Source: ZC4RG35 sp964571765
Lineage (GTDB): Bacteria > Actinomycetota > Acidimicrobiia > Spongiisociales > ZC4RG35
NCBI GenBank assembly: GCA_964571765.1
Contig: CAZNDH010000006.1
Location: forward strand, 1 to 64,000
DNA: 64,000 nucleotides
Direction: 5' to 3'
In this document: positions 46,280 to 54,179 of the stretch, one piece after another
Numbering within the stretch: position 1 is the stretch's first letter
Layout: each line of letters begins with the position of its first letter
The notes under the pieces: generated by a model
Databases searched by the model: none
What the model saw: the letters and a program-made list of their open reading frames with translations, nothing else
Told to the model about the DNA's origin: nothing
Program-made: the position numbers and the translations under genes

Positions 46280-47772
46280 CGGCCCATCCTCCCCGTTCCC
46301 GCACCGGAATTGGTGGACTTCCTTACTGCAGCCAGCGCCTCCCGGGCCACCCGGCGGTCATCGAACTCGATGAGCTCCCCGGCTACTTCCTGGTGAGGCT
46401 CGTGGCCTCGTCCCAACACCAGGACCACGTCACCGGGCTCGGCCCGCGACACTGCCAGGCTGATCGCCAGACGTCGGTCTACCTCGACCAGGGACTTCGC
46501 CCCCGGTGTGAGCCCGGTGACCACCGCCTCCACAATCGCCTGGGGATCCTCGGATCGAGGGTTGTCGCTGGTGACCACCGCCAGGTCGGCGGCCGACACC
46601 GCCCGGCCCATGAGGGGTCGCTTTTCCCGGTCCCGATCGCCACCCGCTCCCACCAGGGCGATCACCCTCCCCTCGCTGATCTCCCGTGCGGTGGCTATGG
46701 CGTGGGCTATGCCGTCGGGGGTGTGGGCGTAGTCCACGATCACTTTGACCGGATCGTCACCGGACACCTTCTCGTATCTCCCCGGGACCCCGGGCAGGTT
46801 CTCCACCCCACCGACCACCTGGTCGAACCCGATCCCCGCCGCAAGTGACGACACTGCAGCGATCATCGCGTTGTCCAGGTTGAAGCGGCCGGTGGCCGTG
46901 GTCGAGGTGTCCGACTCCCCCCACGGTGTCACCAGCCGGAAACGGGTACCGAAGGGGGTGGGCACGACGACCTCGGCTCTGGCATCACCCTCGACTCCCA
47001 CCGTGACCAGGGGACGGCCCCCGAAGCCTCGAGCGATCCGCTCCCCTGCGGGATCATCTACGTTGACCACCGCCGTGCCCACTTCGTACTCCTCGAAGAG
47101 AGACCGCTTCGCCGCCAGATAGTGATCCATGTCGCCGTGGAAGTCGAGGTGGTCCTGGGTGAGGTTGGTGAAGGCAGCGACCTCGAACCGGGTCCCTCTC
47201 ACCCGGTCCAAGGTCAGGGCGTGCGAGGAGACCTCCGCGGCCACGATCCGGCATCCGGCATGACGCATCCGGGAGAGGAGCCGTTGGAAGTCGGGGGCCT
47301 CGGGTGTGGTCCGCGCCGAGCCCGAGGGCTCTCCGGCGATCCTGACCCCGATGGTTCCGATGAGGCCGGCAGGGATGCCCGCCGAAGCGGCAATTGCCTC
47401 TACGTAATGGGTGACTGTGGTTTTTCCGTTGGTCCCCGTCACCCCGACCACCGAGAGGTCACGGGACGGATCGCCGTGAACCGCTGCAGCCAGAGCCCCC
47501 ATCGCTTGGCGGGTGTCGGCCACGACGATCTGGGCCACCTCCACCGGCATCTCGCGATCGACGCAGATCGCGGCTGCTCCCGATGCCACCGCTTCGGCGA
47601 CGAAGTCATGGCCGTCCCGGCTGTGACCGGCCACGGCGACGAACAGCCATCCAGGGCCAACCTGCCGCGAGTCGTGGGTGACCTCCTCCACGGCAGCGGT
47701 CGTGACAGCTCCACCGGGGACCAGGTGCCCCCCAACCAACGCCGCCAACTCCCCGACCGACCTACCCACCAT
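46276..47772 (-). CDS. murE: UDP-MurNAc-tripeptide synthetase, meso-DAP type
   Basis: 498 residues. ATP loop VTGTNGKTTVTHY, carbamylated Lys region HYLAAKRSLFEEY, and the acceptor motif SDNPRSEDP. DNPR marks meso-diaminopimelate rather than lysine specificity, so the wall is expected to be of the DAP type. Overlaps ftsI by 11 bp and mraY by 4 bp. Confidence 0.97.
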   Translation of the reverse strand: MVGRSVGELAALVGGHLVPGGAVTTAAVEEVTHDSRQVGPGWLFVAVAGHSRDGHDFVAEAVASGAAAICVDREMPVEVAQIVVADTRQAMGALAAAVHGDPSRDLSVVGVTGTNGKTTVTHYVEAIAASAGIPAGLIGTIGVRIAGEPSGSARTTPEAPDFQRLLSRMRHAGCRIVAAEVSSHALTLDRVRGTRFEVAAFTNLTQDHLDFHGDMDHYLAAKRSLFEEYEVGTAVVNVDDPAGERIARGFGGRPLVTVGVEGDARAEVVVPTPFGTRFRLVTPWGESDTSTTATGRFNLDNAMIAAVSSLAAGIGFDQVVGGVENLPGVPGRYEKVSGDDPVKVIVDYAHTPDGIAHAIATAREISEGRVIALVGAGGDRDREKRPLMGRAVSAADLAVVTSDNPRSEDPQAIVEAVVTGLTPGAKSLVEVDRRLAISLAVSRAEPGDVVLVLGRGHEPHQEVAGELIEFDDRRVAREALAAVRKSTNSGAGTGRMGR

Positions 47773-49570
47773 GGTCGGGGGTCACCGCGAGACGATGTAG
47801 CGCCTGTTCCATCACCTGGGCGAAGACCGGAGCGGCGGCCAGACCGCCTGTGCGGTACTCGTGTTTGGGACCGTCGACCACAACCGCCACCACGACTTTG
47901 GGGTCGCTTATCGGGGCCATCCCCACGAACGAGGCCCGGGTCTCCTCGGTGTAACGGCCATCATGGCCCAGTTTGTTGGCGGTGCCGGTCTTCCCTCCCA
48001 CCCGGTAGTTCTCCACGGTCCCCTGGATTCCGGTGCCCTCGTCGACGGCCCGGGCGAGTAGCTCACGCATCAGCCGGGCGGTGGTCGCCGAGACCACCTG
48101 GCGGGTCTCCACGCCGGCAACCTGAGTGGTCCCGTTGACGTCCGACCGGGAAGCGACGATGTGCGGGGTGGTCCACACCCCGTCGTTGCCGATGGCGGCG
48201 TAGGCGGCTGCCATCTGGAGGGGGGTGGCCGCCACCGAGTACCCGATGGCTGCCGAAGCCCAGCAGATGTCACAGCCAGCCTCGAAGTTGAGGATTCCCG
48301 GCGCCTCCACCGTGTAGTCGATCCCGGTCTTCGATCCCAGACCGAACCTCTCGATGTATTGGACCAGACGGCGCTGGCCGAGCATCTCGGCGATCTTGAT
48401 CGTCCCGATGTTGGAAGACTCGGCAAAGATCTGGGCAACGCTCATGTCGGTGGTCTCATGCCGGGTGAAATCGCGATAGCACCCGTAGAGCTCGTCGTCG
48501 GCGAAACGACAGGCGCCCTCCTTCAGTTCCAGTTCGTCGGAGACGCCGGGGACGATCGACCCAATGCTCACCTCACCCTCCTCGAGGGCAGCGGCGACGG
48601 TGATCAGCTTCTGGGTCGAGCCGGGCTCGAAGATCCCCCGGACCACGAAGTTGGAGAACATCCGGCACTGCGCCGGCTCGTCGGCGGCCTCACAACTCGG
48701 GTCCAGGGTCTGGCGGGTCTGGGGGTCGAACACCGGAGCGCCGGTCATCGCCAGCACCGCCCCGGTCTCCACATGGAGGACGACCACCCAACAGGCGTCG
48801 GCTCCGGTGCGGTCCTTCGCTTCGAGGCACGCCTTCTGGGCCTGAAACTGGAGCGGGAGGTCAATGGTGGTGTTGAGGTCGACTCCGGGCACCGCTGGAA
48901 CTATGTCGGAGATGCCCTGAAGTATCGGGGTGCCGTCGAGCCCCCTCTCGAATACCGCCCGGCCGGGGACCCCGGTCAGCTCTTCGTCGTAGATGAGCTC
49001 CAGACCGTCCCTACCCACCCCGTCGATGTCGACGAACCCGGTGATGTGGCTGGCGACCACGCCAGCGGGATAGACCCGCGTCGGCTCGTCGTGGGCGTAG
49101 ATTCCGGTGACCTGCATGTCGAGGATCTGATTGGCGACCTCAGGCTCGAGCTGTCTCTTGATGTATACGAAGTCGCGCCCGCTGGTCAGCCGCTCGTGTA
49201 AGGCTGCACTGTCCACCCCGAGCAATCCACCTATCTGCTGCGCCACCCACAGCGGCTCCTCGACCTGTCCCGGCACCGCAAAGAGGCTCTTGGAGTCGAC
49301 GGTCAGGGCGAGTAGCTCGCCGTTGCGATCGAAGATCTTCCCACGTTGAGGAGCGATCTCCCGCGAGACCAGGCGTTGGCTCAGTCCGGCGACGGCAAGC
49401 TCGGGAGCATCGACCACCTGGATGTGCACCAGCCGGTAGGCCATACCCCCCCAGGCGAGGATCACCGCCAGGCCGATGATCGCCAGCCTGATCCTGGCTG
49501 GTTCGGCTCCGACCTCAGCCGGCATGACCCCGACACCTCCGGCTGATCTCCCGGAGGGGCGGAGCCCCAT
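47762..49570 (-). CDS. ftsI: Septal penicillin-binding protein (FtsI/PBP3 class)
   Basis: 602 residues from the ATG at 49570 with AAGGTGA just upstream; an ATG at 49525 with GGAGGT is also good. One transmembrane helix (about 28-46), a dimerisation domain, and a transpeptidase with STQK (318-321), SSN (385-387) and KTGT. No PASTA repeats. It cross-links septal peptidoglycan with FtsW. Confidence 0.96.
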   Translation of the reverse strand: MGLRPSGRSAGGVGVMPAEVGAEPARIRLAIIGLAVILAWGGMAYRLVHIQVVDAPELAVAGLSQRLVSREIAPQRGKIFDRNGELLALTVDSKSLFAVPGQVEEPLWVAQQIGGLLGVDSAALHERLTSGRDFVYIKRQLEPEVANQILDMQVTGIYAHDEPTRVYPAGVVASHITGFVDIDGVGRDGLELIYDEELTGVPGRAVFERGLDGTPILQGISDIVPAVPGVDLNTTIDLPLQFQAQKACLEAKDRTGADACWVVVLHVETGAVLAMTGAPVFDPQTRQTLDPSCEAADEPAQCRMFSNFVVRGIFEPGSTQKLITVAAALEEGEVSIGSIVPGVSDELELKEGACRFADDELYGCYRDFTRHETTDMSVAQIFAESSNIGTIKIAEMLGQRRLVQYIERFGLGSKTGIDYTVEAPGILNFEAGCDICWASAAIGYSVAATPLQMAAAYAAIGNDGVWTTPHIVASRSDVNGTTQVAGVETRQVVSATTARLMRELLARAVDEGTGIQGTVENYRVGGKTGTANKLGHDGRYTEETRASFVGMAPISDPKVVVAVVVDGPKHEYRTGGLAAAPVFAQVMEQALHRLAVTPDHGG

Positions 49571-49603
49571 TCACCTTCCCGGTACCAGCGCTCGACCCGG
49601 CCG

Positions 49604-49990
49604 TCATTGGTTGGCTTCGTCCTTCTCCGCTCCAGCGAACACCGGGAGCTTCCCATCGAGATCGACCAGGAGCTGTCGGGTGGTCTGGGGAATCACCAGT
49701 CCCATCTCCTCGGCAAGGGGAGCGATCCGCGCCGGGTTCTCCAGGCGGGCGATCTCCAACCGCAACTCGAGGTTGACCGCCTCCTCCCGGGCCAGGGCAC
49801 GGTTCAGCTCGGCCAGGTCGAAGGCTGCCCGGTCCAGACTCGTCTGCGCCAGGCCCAGACCGAGGAACCCGACGATGGCGATCAAGGCGACGATCATCCA
49901 GGGAGCCAGTGCCGGCCGTCGGGTTGCCCGGCCCCGGAGGACCCTTAGGTTCTCCTCGGTCCGCCGACGTGGTTGGGTGAGAGCGGTCAT
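49604..49990 (-). CDS. ftsL: FtsL-like cell division protein
   Basis: 128 residues. A basic cytoplasmic tail precedes one transmembrane helix (about 30-50) and a leucine-rich coiled coil (AELNRALAREEAVNLELRLEIARLE). Position between rsmH and ftsI and topology identify it; sequence is weakly conserved in the family. Start overlaps the rsmH stop by 4 bp. Confidence 0.85.
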   Translation of the reverse strand: MTALTQPRRRTEENLRVLRGRATRRPALAPWMIVALIAIVGFLGLGLAQTSLDRAAFDLAELNRALAREEAVNLELRLEIARLENPARIAPLAEEMGLVIPQTTRQLLVDLDGKLPVFAGAEKDEANQ

Positions 49991-50913
49991 CCAGCCACCT
50001 TCTCCGCCGCCCTGAGGATGGCCGACCGGGCCCGCCGGTTGGTGGCGACCTCGTCCGACGATGCCCGTAACGGCTTACGGGTCAATATGCGAAGCTCGGC
50101 GGTCTGACCGCAGCCACACACCGGTAGTCCCGGAGGGCAGACACACCCACGAGCCCCTTCGGCGAAACGCGTCTTGACGATCCGATCCTCGAGCGAGTGG
50201 TAGGAGATGGCTATGACCCGCCCCCCCGGGCTCACCAGTTCGATGGCCTGGTCGAGGCCCGACCGGATGGCATCAAGTTCGGCGTTCACCACGATCCGCA
50301 GCGCCTGAAAAGTGCGTCGGGCGGGATGACCCGCCCGACGCCGAGCCGCGGGCATCGCATCGGCGATGACGGTGGCCAACCTGGCGGTGGACTCGACAGG
50401 GCGAGCGGCGACGATGGCATCGGCGATGCGGCCTGCCATCGGCTCCTCGCCGAACTCTCGGATGACGTCGGCGAGATCGTTGCGCTCCCACCCGTTGACC
50501 ACCTCGTCGGCGGTCACGCTGGCGTCAGGGCCCATGCGCATGTCGAGCGGGCCGTCGTGTTGATAGGAGAAGCCGCGATCCGGCTCGTCGAACTGATGCG
50601 ACGACACCCCGAAGTCGAAGAGCACCGCGGCCGGAGGCCGGTCGAGCCGGGGTCCCACGAGGGTGGATAGTTCGGCGAAGTTGCCGAGGACGGTTTCGAT
50701 CCTGAGGTCCGAGGCGTTGGCCAGGGCGTCAGGGTCGCGGTCGACCGCCACTACCCGCACCAGATCACCGCACTCGGCGATGATGCGCCGGGTGTGCCCT
50801 CCTCCGCCGAAAGTGGCGTCGACAACGGTGCCGGGGAGGGTGGGAGCGATCAATGCCACCACCTCGTCGACAAGGACCGGGAGGTGATATCCGTGCTTCG
50901 GGCCATGGTCCAT
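49987..50913 (-). CDS. rsmH: 16S rRNA m4C1402 methyltransferase RsmH (MraW)
   Basis: 308 residues from the ATG at 50913; the frame goes up to a TTG at 50940. Opens with HGYHLPVLVDEVV, has the SAM site VVDATFGGGGHTR, and FDFGVSSHQFDEPDRGFSY. It methylates C1402 in 16S rRNA. A 105-bp gap separates it from mraZ; I see no clear promoter there. Confidence 0.95.
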   Translation of the reverse strand: MDHGPKHGYHLPVLVDEVVALIAPTLPGTVVDATFGGGGHTRRIIAECGDLVRVVAVDRDPDALANASDLRIETVLGNFAELSTLVGPRLDRPPAAVLFDFGVSSHQFDEPDRGFSYQHDGPLDMRMGPDASVTADEVVNGWERNDLADVIREFGEEPMAGRIADAIVAARPVESTARLATVIADAMPAARRRAGHPARRTFQALRIVVNAELDAIRSGLDQAIELVSPGGRVIAISYHSLEDRIVKTRFAEGARGCVCPPGLPVCGCGQTAELRILTRKPLRASSDEVATNRRARSAILRAAEKVAG

Positions 50914-51018
50914 GGCCAGCCCCCCGGGCGCTGGTACCAACTGAAAGCGGGCGGAGTCAGGGGCCTTCCAATTGGTTCCGGGGGGCTGGCGATGGGCCCA
51001 GCCCTGGTTGCTGACGGT

Positions 51019-51432
51019 TCAGTCCTCCTCGTCGACATAGCTCTCGTCACCGGTGGCTCGGTCCTCCAGGTAGCGCTCCTTGTCCCACAGCTCGATGTGG
51101 TCGAACACCCCGAGGACCGCGATCTCGGTGCCAGGCGCGAGCCCGGCGAACTCCCGCAGATCCGGCTTGACAAGGACCCGGCCCGACTTGTCCAGCTCCT
51201 GGCGGTCGGCTCCGGCGAACACCGTCCGGGAAAAGCGGCGTCCGCCCCGATCCTGGGGGCGGCCGATCACGTCGGCCGCCATCTGCTGGAACACGTCGAC
51301 GGAGTGGATCATCAGTTGGCCGTCCCTGCCCTTGGCGACCACACATCCATCCTCGAGCTCGCGCCGAAACGACGAGGGCAGAACCACCCGTCCCTTGTCG
51401 TCGAGACTGTGGAAGTACTCGCCGAGAAACAC
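51019..51432 (-). CDS. mraZ: Transcriptional regulator MraZ
   Basis: 137 residues from a GTG at 51432 with GGAAGAG upstream; a longer frame to 51528 would run through the promoter. Two SpoVT-AbrB-type repeats are each marked by a DKGRVVLPS or DKSGRVLVKP segment. MraZ represses the dcw operon by binding tandem repeats before its own gene, found here at 51484-51528. The C-terminus is acidic. Confidence 0.94.
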   Translation of the reverse strand: MFLGEYFHSLDDKGRVVLPSSFRRELEDGCVVAKGRDGQLMIHSVDVFQQMAADVIGRPQDRGGRRFSRTVFAGADRQELDKSGRVLVKPDLREFAGLAPGTEIAVLGVFDHIELWDKERYLEDRATGDESYVDEED

Positions 51433-51483
51433 ACCAGATCTCTTCCGTCCGTCCTCACTGCCAGACTCCCCGAGGAGAGTTCT

Positions 51484-51528
51484 GCCACTATGACCCACTT
51501 CTCCCCACTTGTCAACCCTTTGTCCCAC
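51484..51528 (-). promoter_or_regulatory. dcw promoter with MraZ operator repeats
   Basis: On the minus strand TTGACA (51515-51510) and CATAGT (51492-51487) are separated by 17 bp. GTGGG blocks recur with exact 10-bp spacing at 51528-51524, 51508-51504 and 51498-51494. A GTGGC lies at 51488-51484, and the expected slot at 51518-51514 is degenerate. Spaced GTGGG repeats are the known MraZ binding site. They span the -35 to -10 region, which fits repression of mraZ and the genes after it. Confidence 0.8.
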
Positions 51529-51544
51529 ATTGGCGGCATCGCTC

Positions 51545-51735
51545 GCCCCTCACCGGGTGAAGGCCCGAGCGGGATGTCGAGGGATATCAGTAGACGAGTG
51601 GCGCCCGGCGCTGACTCTCGGTGGCCCCCCTGGGCTGGGACTGTCCCCCTGCGAAGCGGGGAAGCGGCTCGCAAACTCCTGCACGCATGGCGGAGCACCA
51701 AGTACTCGGTACCAGACAGCGGTGGAACGCTGCGA
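51545..51735. other. Non-coding spacer between the HNH gene and the dcw promoter
   Basis: With the promoter and leader this makes a gene-free stretch of about 300 bp (51433-51735). I see no supported coding frame; the frame crossing it on the minus strand also covers mraZ out of phase. It holds the second REP-like hairpin at 51640-51665 and several short GC palindromes, but no T-run that would make a standard terminator. Confidence 0.5.
51640..51700 (-). repeat. REP-like intergenic hairpin element, copy 2
   Basis: On the minus strand CCCCGC-TTC-GC-A-GGGG (51661-51645) followed by GACAG repeats the hairpin at 9602-9620. It has the same length, same GC inner pair, one unpaired base in the same place and nearly the same flank. 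Upstream both have a CTCC/GCTCCG-type stretch. It could be a mobile palindromic repeat or a shared RNA 3' element. Confidence 0.4.
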
Positions 51736-52239
51736 CTACGCGGTTTCGGCGTAGAGGTAGGGGTGCCAGTCGGGGTCGACCTGGAAACCGGTGGTGGCGT
51801 AGATCCAGGCGAAGCGCCGGGGTGGCGCCGGATTGGTGCGGAGGTGGAGACCGCTCTCCCCCGGGGTGCGGTCACCCTTGCGGACGTTGCATGGCCGGCA
51901 GCAGGCCACCACGTTCTCCCAACTGTGATCTCCACCACGCGACCTCGGGGTGACGTGATCGAGCGACTCGGCGGGGCCTCCGCAGTATTGGCACTGGTGG
52001 CCGTCCCGGCCGAAGACCGCCCTCCGTGTGACCGGCACGGTGCGACGGTAGGGCACCCGGACGAAACGGTTTAGCTTCACCACCGAGGGGATTTGGACTG
52101 CAAGCGACTCCGAGGACCAGACCTCGTCCTTGGGGACGATCACCGAAGCCTTCTCGGCGAGCACCAATATCAGAGCCCGTCGCTCGCTGACGACTGATAG
52201 AGGCTCATAGCTGGCGTTCAATATCAGTGACCGTGCCAT
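51736..52239 (-). CDS. HNH endonuclease-domain protein (conserved actinobacterial)
   Basis: 167 residues. N-terminal LILNASYEPLSVVSERRALILVL, typical of a widespread actinobacterial HNH group. The nuclease core is RDGHQCQYCGGPAESLDHVTPRSRGG, then CCRPCNVRKGDRTP, giving two CxxC zinc ligands and the HNH His. The biological role is unknown, but its distribution and setting are those of a chromosomal gene rather than an intron or phage. Confidence 0.9.
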   Translation of the reverse strand: MARSLILNASYEPLSVVSERRALILVLAEKASVIVPKDEVWSSESLAVQIPSVVKLNRFVRVPYRRTVPVTRRAVFGRDGHQCQYCGGPAESLDHVTPRSRGGDHSWENVVACCRPCNVRKGDRTPGESGLHLRTNPAPPRRFAWIYATTGFQVDPDWHPYLYAETA

Positions 52240-52307
52240 GTTGTTCTCGTCCTACCCGGTGGCAAGGGTAGTCGGCACCAACCTGCTGCTGGCGTGGGAT
52301 ACCCTGC

Positions 52308-52865
52308 TCAGTCCCCTGAATATGCAGGGGGGACCAGGCCGATCGCCCGACCCACCGCCACGGTGACCGCAGACTCCCAACCGGCTCCGACGTCAGCCGT
52401 GCCCACGCTGTCCGTCTCGCCGTCCGAGGCGGTGACTGCCAGTTGACCGCGATCGTCGAGCGCCACACCCACGATCTCCAAGGGAATCTTCCCCACAACC
52501 CGAGACCATGCGTCGGCGACACCCTGGGCAATGGCGATCGGGTTGGCCGCCACCACCCGGAAGGAGCGGATGCTCTGCCCCTCGACTTCCACTCGGGCAC
52601 CCTTCTCCAGGGGTGTGATCCTGACCACCACCCCCAGCCGCGCCGGGAGTGACCCGGGTTCGGGAAATGCCTCCTCAACCGTCTCGGGTCTCGCCGAGCG
52701 CACCCCGTATGTGATCAGCACCGCCCGGAGCCTCTCCATTACTTCGACCTCATCGGCTCCCGGCTCCAGTCGGATGTTGATTCCCCCGCCGTCCTCACTG
52801 AGATCGACCGTGACCGAGGCGACCCCGGGAATGTCCTCCAGCCGATGGGCGAGAGTGGACATCAT
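52308..52865 (-). CDS. Conserved hypothetical protein
   Basis: 185 residues from the ATG at 52865 (GTG at 52868 also possible), touching the upstream stop. The N-terminal part (VASVTVDLSEDGGGINIRL) looks like a small ferredoxin-like alpha/beta unit. A second half of similar composition has RSFRVVAANPIAIAQGVADAW and a GWESAVTVAVGRAIGLV end. No family recognised. Coupled to the 82-residue gene before it. Confidence 0.75.
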   Translation of the reverse strand: MMSTLAHRLEDIPGVASVTVDLSEDGGGINIRLEPGADEVEVMERLRAVLITYGVRSARPETVEEAFPEPGSLPARLGVVVRITPLEKGARVEVEGQSIRSFRVVAANPIAIAQGVADAWSRVVGKIPLEIVGVALDDRGQLAVTASDGETDSVGTADVGAGWESAVTVAVGRAIGLVPPAYSGD

Positions 52866-53113
52866 CACGAACCCGTCCCCCGTGCCATTCGCCTCATCGA
52901 CCGTCGCCATTCGAGGAACTCGGTGAGGTCCTCGATGGGGAAGGGGATCACCTCGCCATAAGCAGTGTGCGACCTCCACCGGATGTAGGCGCTCGAAGGC
53001 CACGGCCTCCCCCGGCGGCGTACCGCCGACAACATCCGCAACGCCTCGATCCAGAGAGGAGGACGGCGCACGACCGCGCCGAATAGGCTGCCCAACCCCG
53101 ACCTATCACGCAC
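52865..53113 (-). CDS. Small conserved hypothetical protein
   Basis: 82 residues from a GTG at 53113, decided by GGGAGGGAAGG 5 bp upstream. Basic and tryptophan/arginine rich (PPLWIEALRMLSAVRRRGRPW, YIRWRSHTAYG), then an acidic helix (PIEDLTEFLEWRRSMRRM). I do not know a function; similar short proteins occur in other actinobacteria as far as I recall. Its stop overlaps the start of the next gene (GTGATG). Confidence 0.7.
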   Translation of the reverse strand: MRDRSGLGSLFGAVVRRPPLWIEALRMLSAVRRRGRPWPSSAYIRWRSHTAYGEVIPFPIEDLTEFLEWRRSMRRMARGTGS

Positions 53114-53135
53114 CCTTCCCTCCCAGTGCCTCACC

Positions 53136-53151
53136 CTAGGCAACAGCCTAG
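53136..53151. promoter_or_regulatory. Perfect inverted repeat in a divergent promoter region
   Basis: CTAGGC-AACA-GCCTAG lies 23 bp before the small gene at 53113 and 60 bp before moxR. A perfect 6-bp palindrome with a 4-base spacer between divergent genes may be an operator, or a small hairpin. Confidence 0.35.
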
Positions 53152-53210
53152 CCTGCACAACTGAAAGCGATAGTTAGAGTCGATGGGAATTTCCCAAGGA
53201 GGACAACGGC

Positions 53211-54179
53211 TTGTCCGATCGAATCGAGCTCTTTGGTGAACAGTTCCACAGGATCGTCGCCAACGTGGAAACGGTCATCCAGGGCAAGCGCGACGTAGTC
53301 GAGCTGGTCCTCCTCGCCCTGGTGGCAGAGGGGCACGTGCTGGTGGAGGACGTTCCAGGCGTGGGCAAGACGCATCTGGCCAAGTCATTGGCTCGCTCCA
53401 TCGAAGGCGCCTTCAGCCGGGTGCAATTCACCCCGGACCTGCTCCCCTCCGACGTGACCGGCATTTCGGTGTGGGACCGGGACCGTCGGGAGTTCGAGTT
53501 CAAGGCAGGACCGATCTTCGCCAACATCGTCGTCGGGGATGAGATCAACCGGGCCAGCCCGAAGACACAGTCGGCCCTGCTCGAGGCGATGGAGGAACGG
53601 CAGGTGACATCCGATGGAATCACCCGGACAGTGCCCCTCCCTTTCATGGTCGTGGCCACCCAGAACCCGTTGGAGCACGAGGGGACCTACCCGCTCCCCG
53701 AAGCCCAACTCGACCGTTTCATGATGCGGGTCGTCATCGGCTACCCGGAGAGGGCCAAGGAACTGGAGATGCTCGACACCCACGGGGTCCGGTCGACATT
53801 CCTCGACCTTGAGCCGGTGGCCACCCTCGACGAGGTTTCACAGCTGATCACCATCGCCCGGGAGATAACGGTCTCAGCAGCGGTGAAGAACTACATCGTC
53901 GACCTGGTGGAGGGGACACGCAATCACCCCGACGTCTGGCTGGGGGCGTCTCCCCGCTCGGCCCTGTTTCTCCAGAGACTGGCACGAGCCCGTGCCGCCG
54001 CCAAAGGCAGGGACTACGTGATGCCCGACGACATCAAGGAGCTCGCCCGCCCGGTGCTCGACCACCGCATCACCCTCCGGCCCGAGGCGCAGATGCGCGG
54101 GGAAACCGTTGGTGGACTGATCGAGGACCTCCTGGGCAGGATGCGGGTGCCGGGGACGGCGTCACGCATCGCCACCTGA
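53211..54179 (+). CDS. MoxR-family AAA ATPase
   Basis: 322 residues from a TTG at 53211. The start is fixed by a full AAGGAGG at 53196-53202, 8 bp upstream. Walker A EDVPGVGKTHLAKS, Walker B GDEINRASPKTQSALLEAMEE, sensor and lid domains follow in order. MoxR ATPases act as chaperones for metal insertion or assembly of vWA/DUF58 partners, here the next gene. Confidence 0.94.
   Translation: MSDRIELFGEQFHRIVANVETVIQGKRDVVELVLLALVAEGHVLVEDVPGVGKTHLAKSLARSIEGAFSRVQFTPDLLPSDVTGISVWDRDRREFEFKAGPIFANIVVGDEINRASPKTQSALLEAMEERQVTSDGITRTVPLPFMVVATQNPLEHEGTYPLPEAQLDRFMMRVVIGYPERAKELEMLDTHGVRSTFLDLEPVATLDEVSQLITIAREITVSAAVKNYIVDLVEGTRNHPDVWLGASPRSALFLQRLARARAAAKGRDYVMPDDIKELARPVLDHRITLRPEAQMRGETVGGLIEDLLGRMRVPGTASRIAT

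Noticed and set aside
51312..51938. 208-codon frame bridging the HNH gene and mraZ
   Set aside because: It is out of phase with both real genes and overlaps the mraZ promoter and operator.
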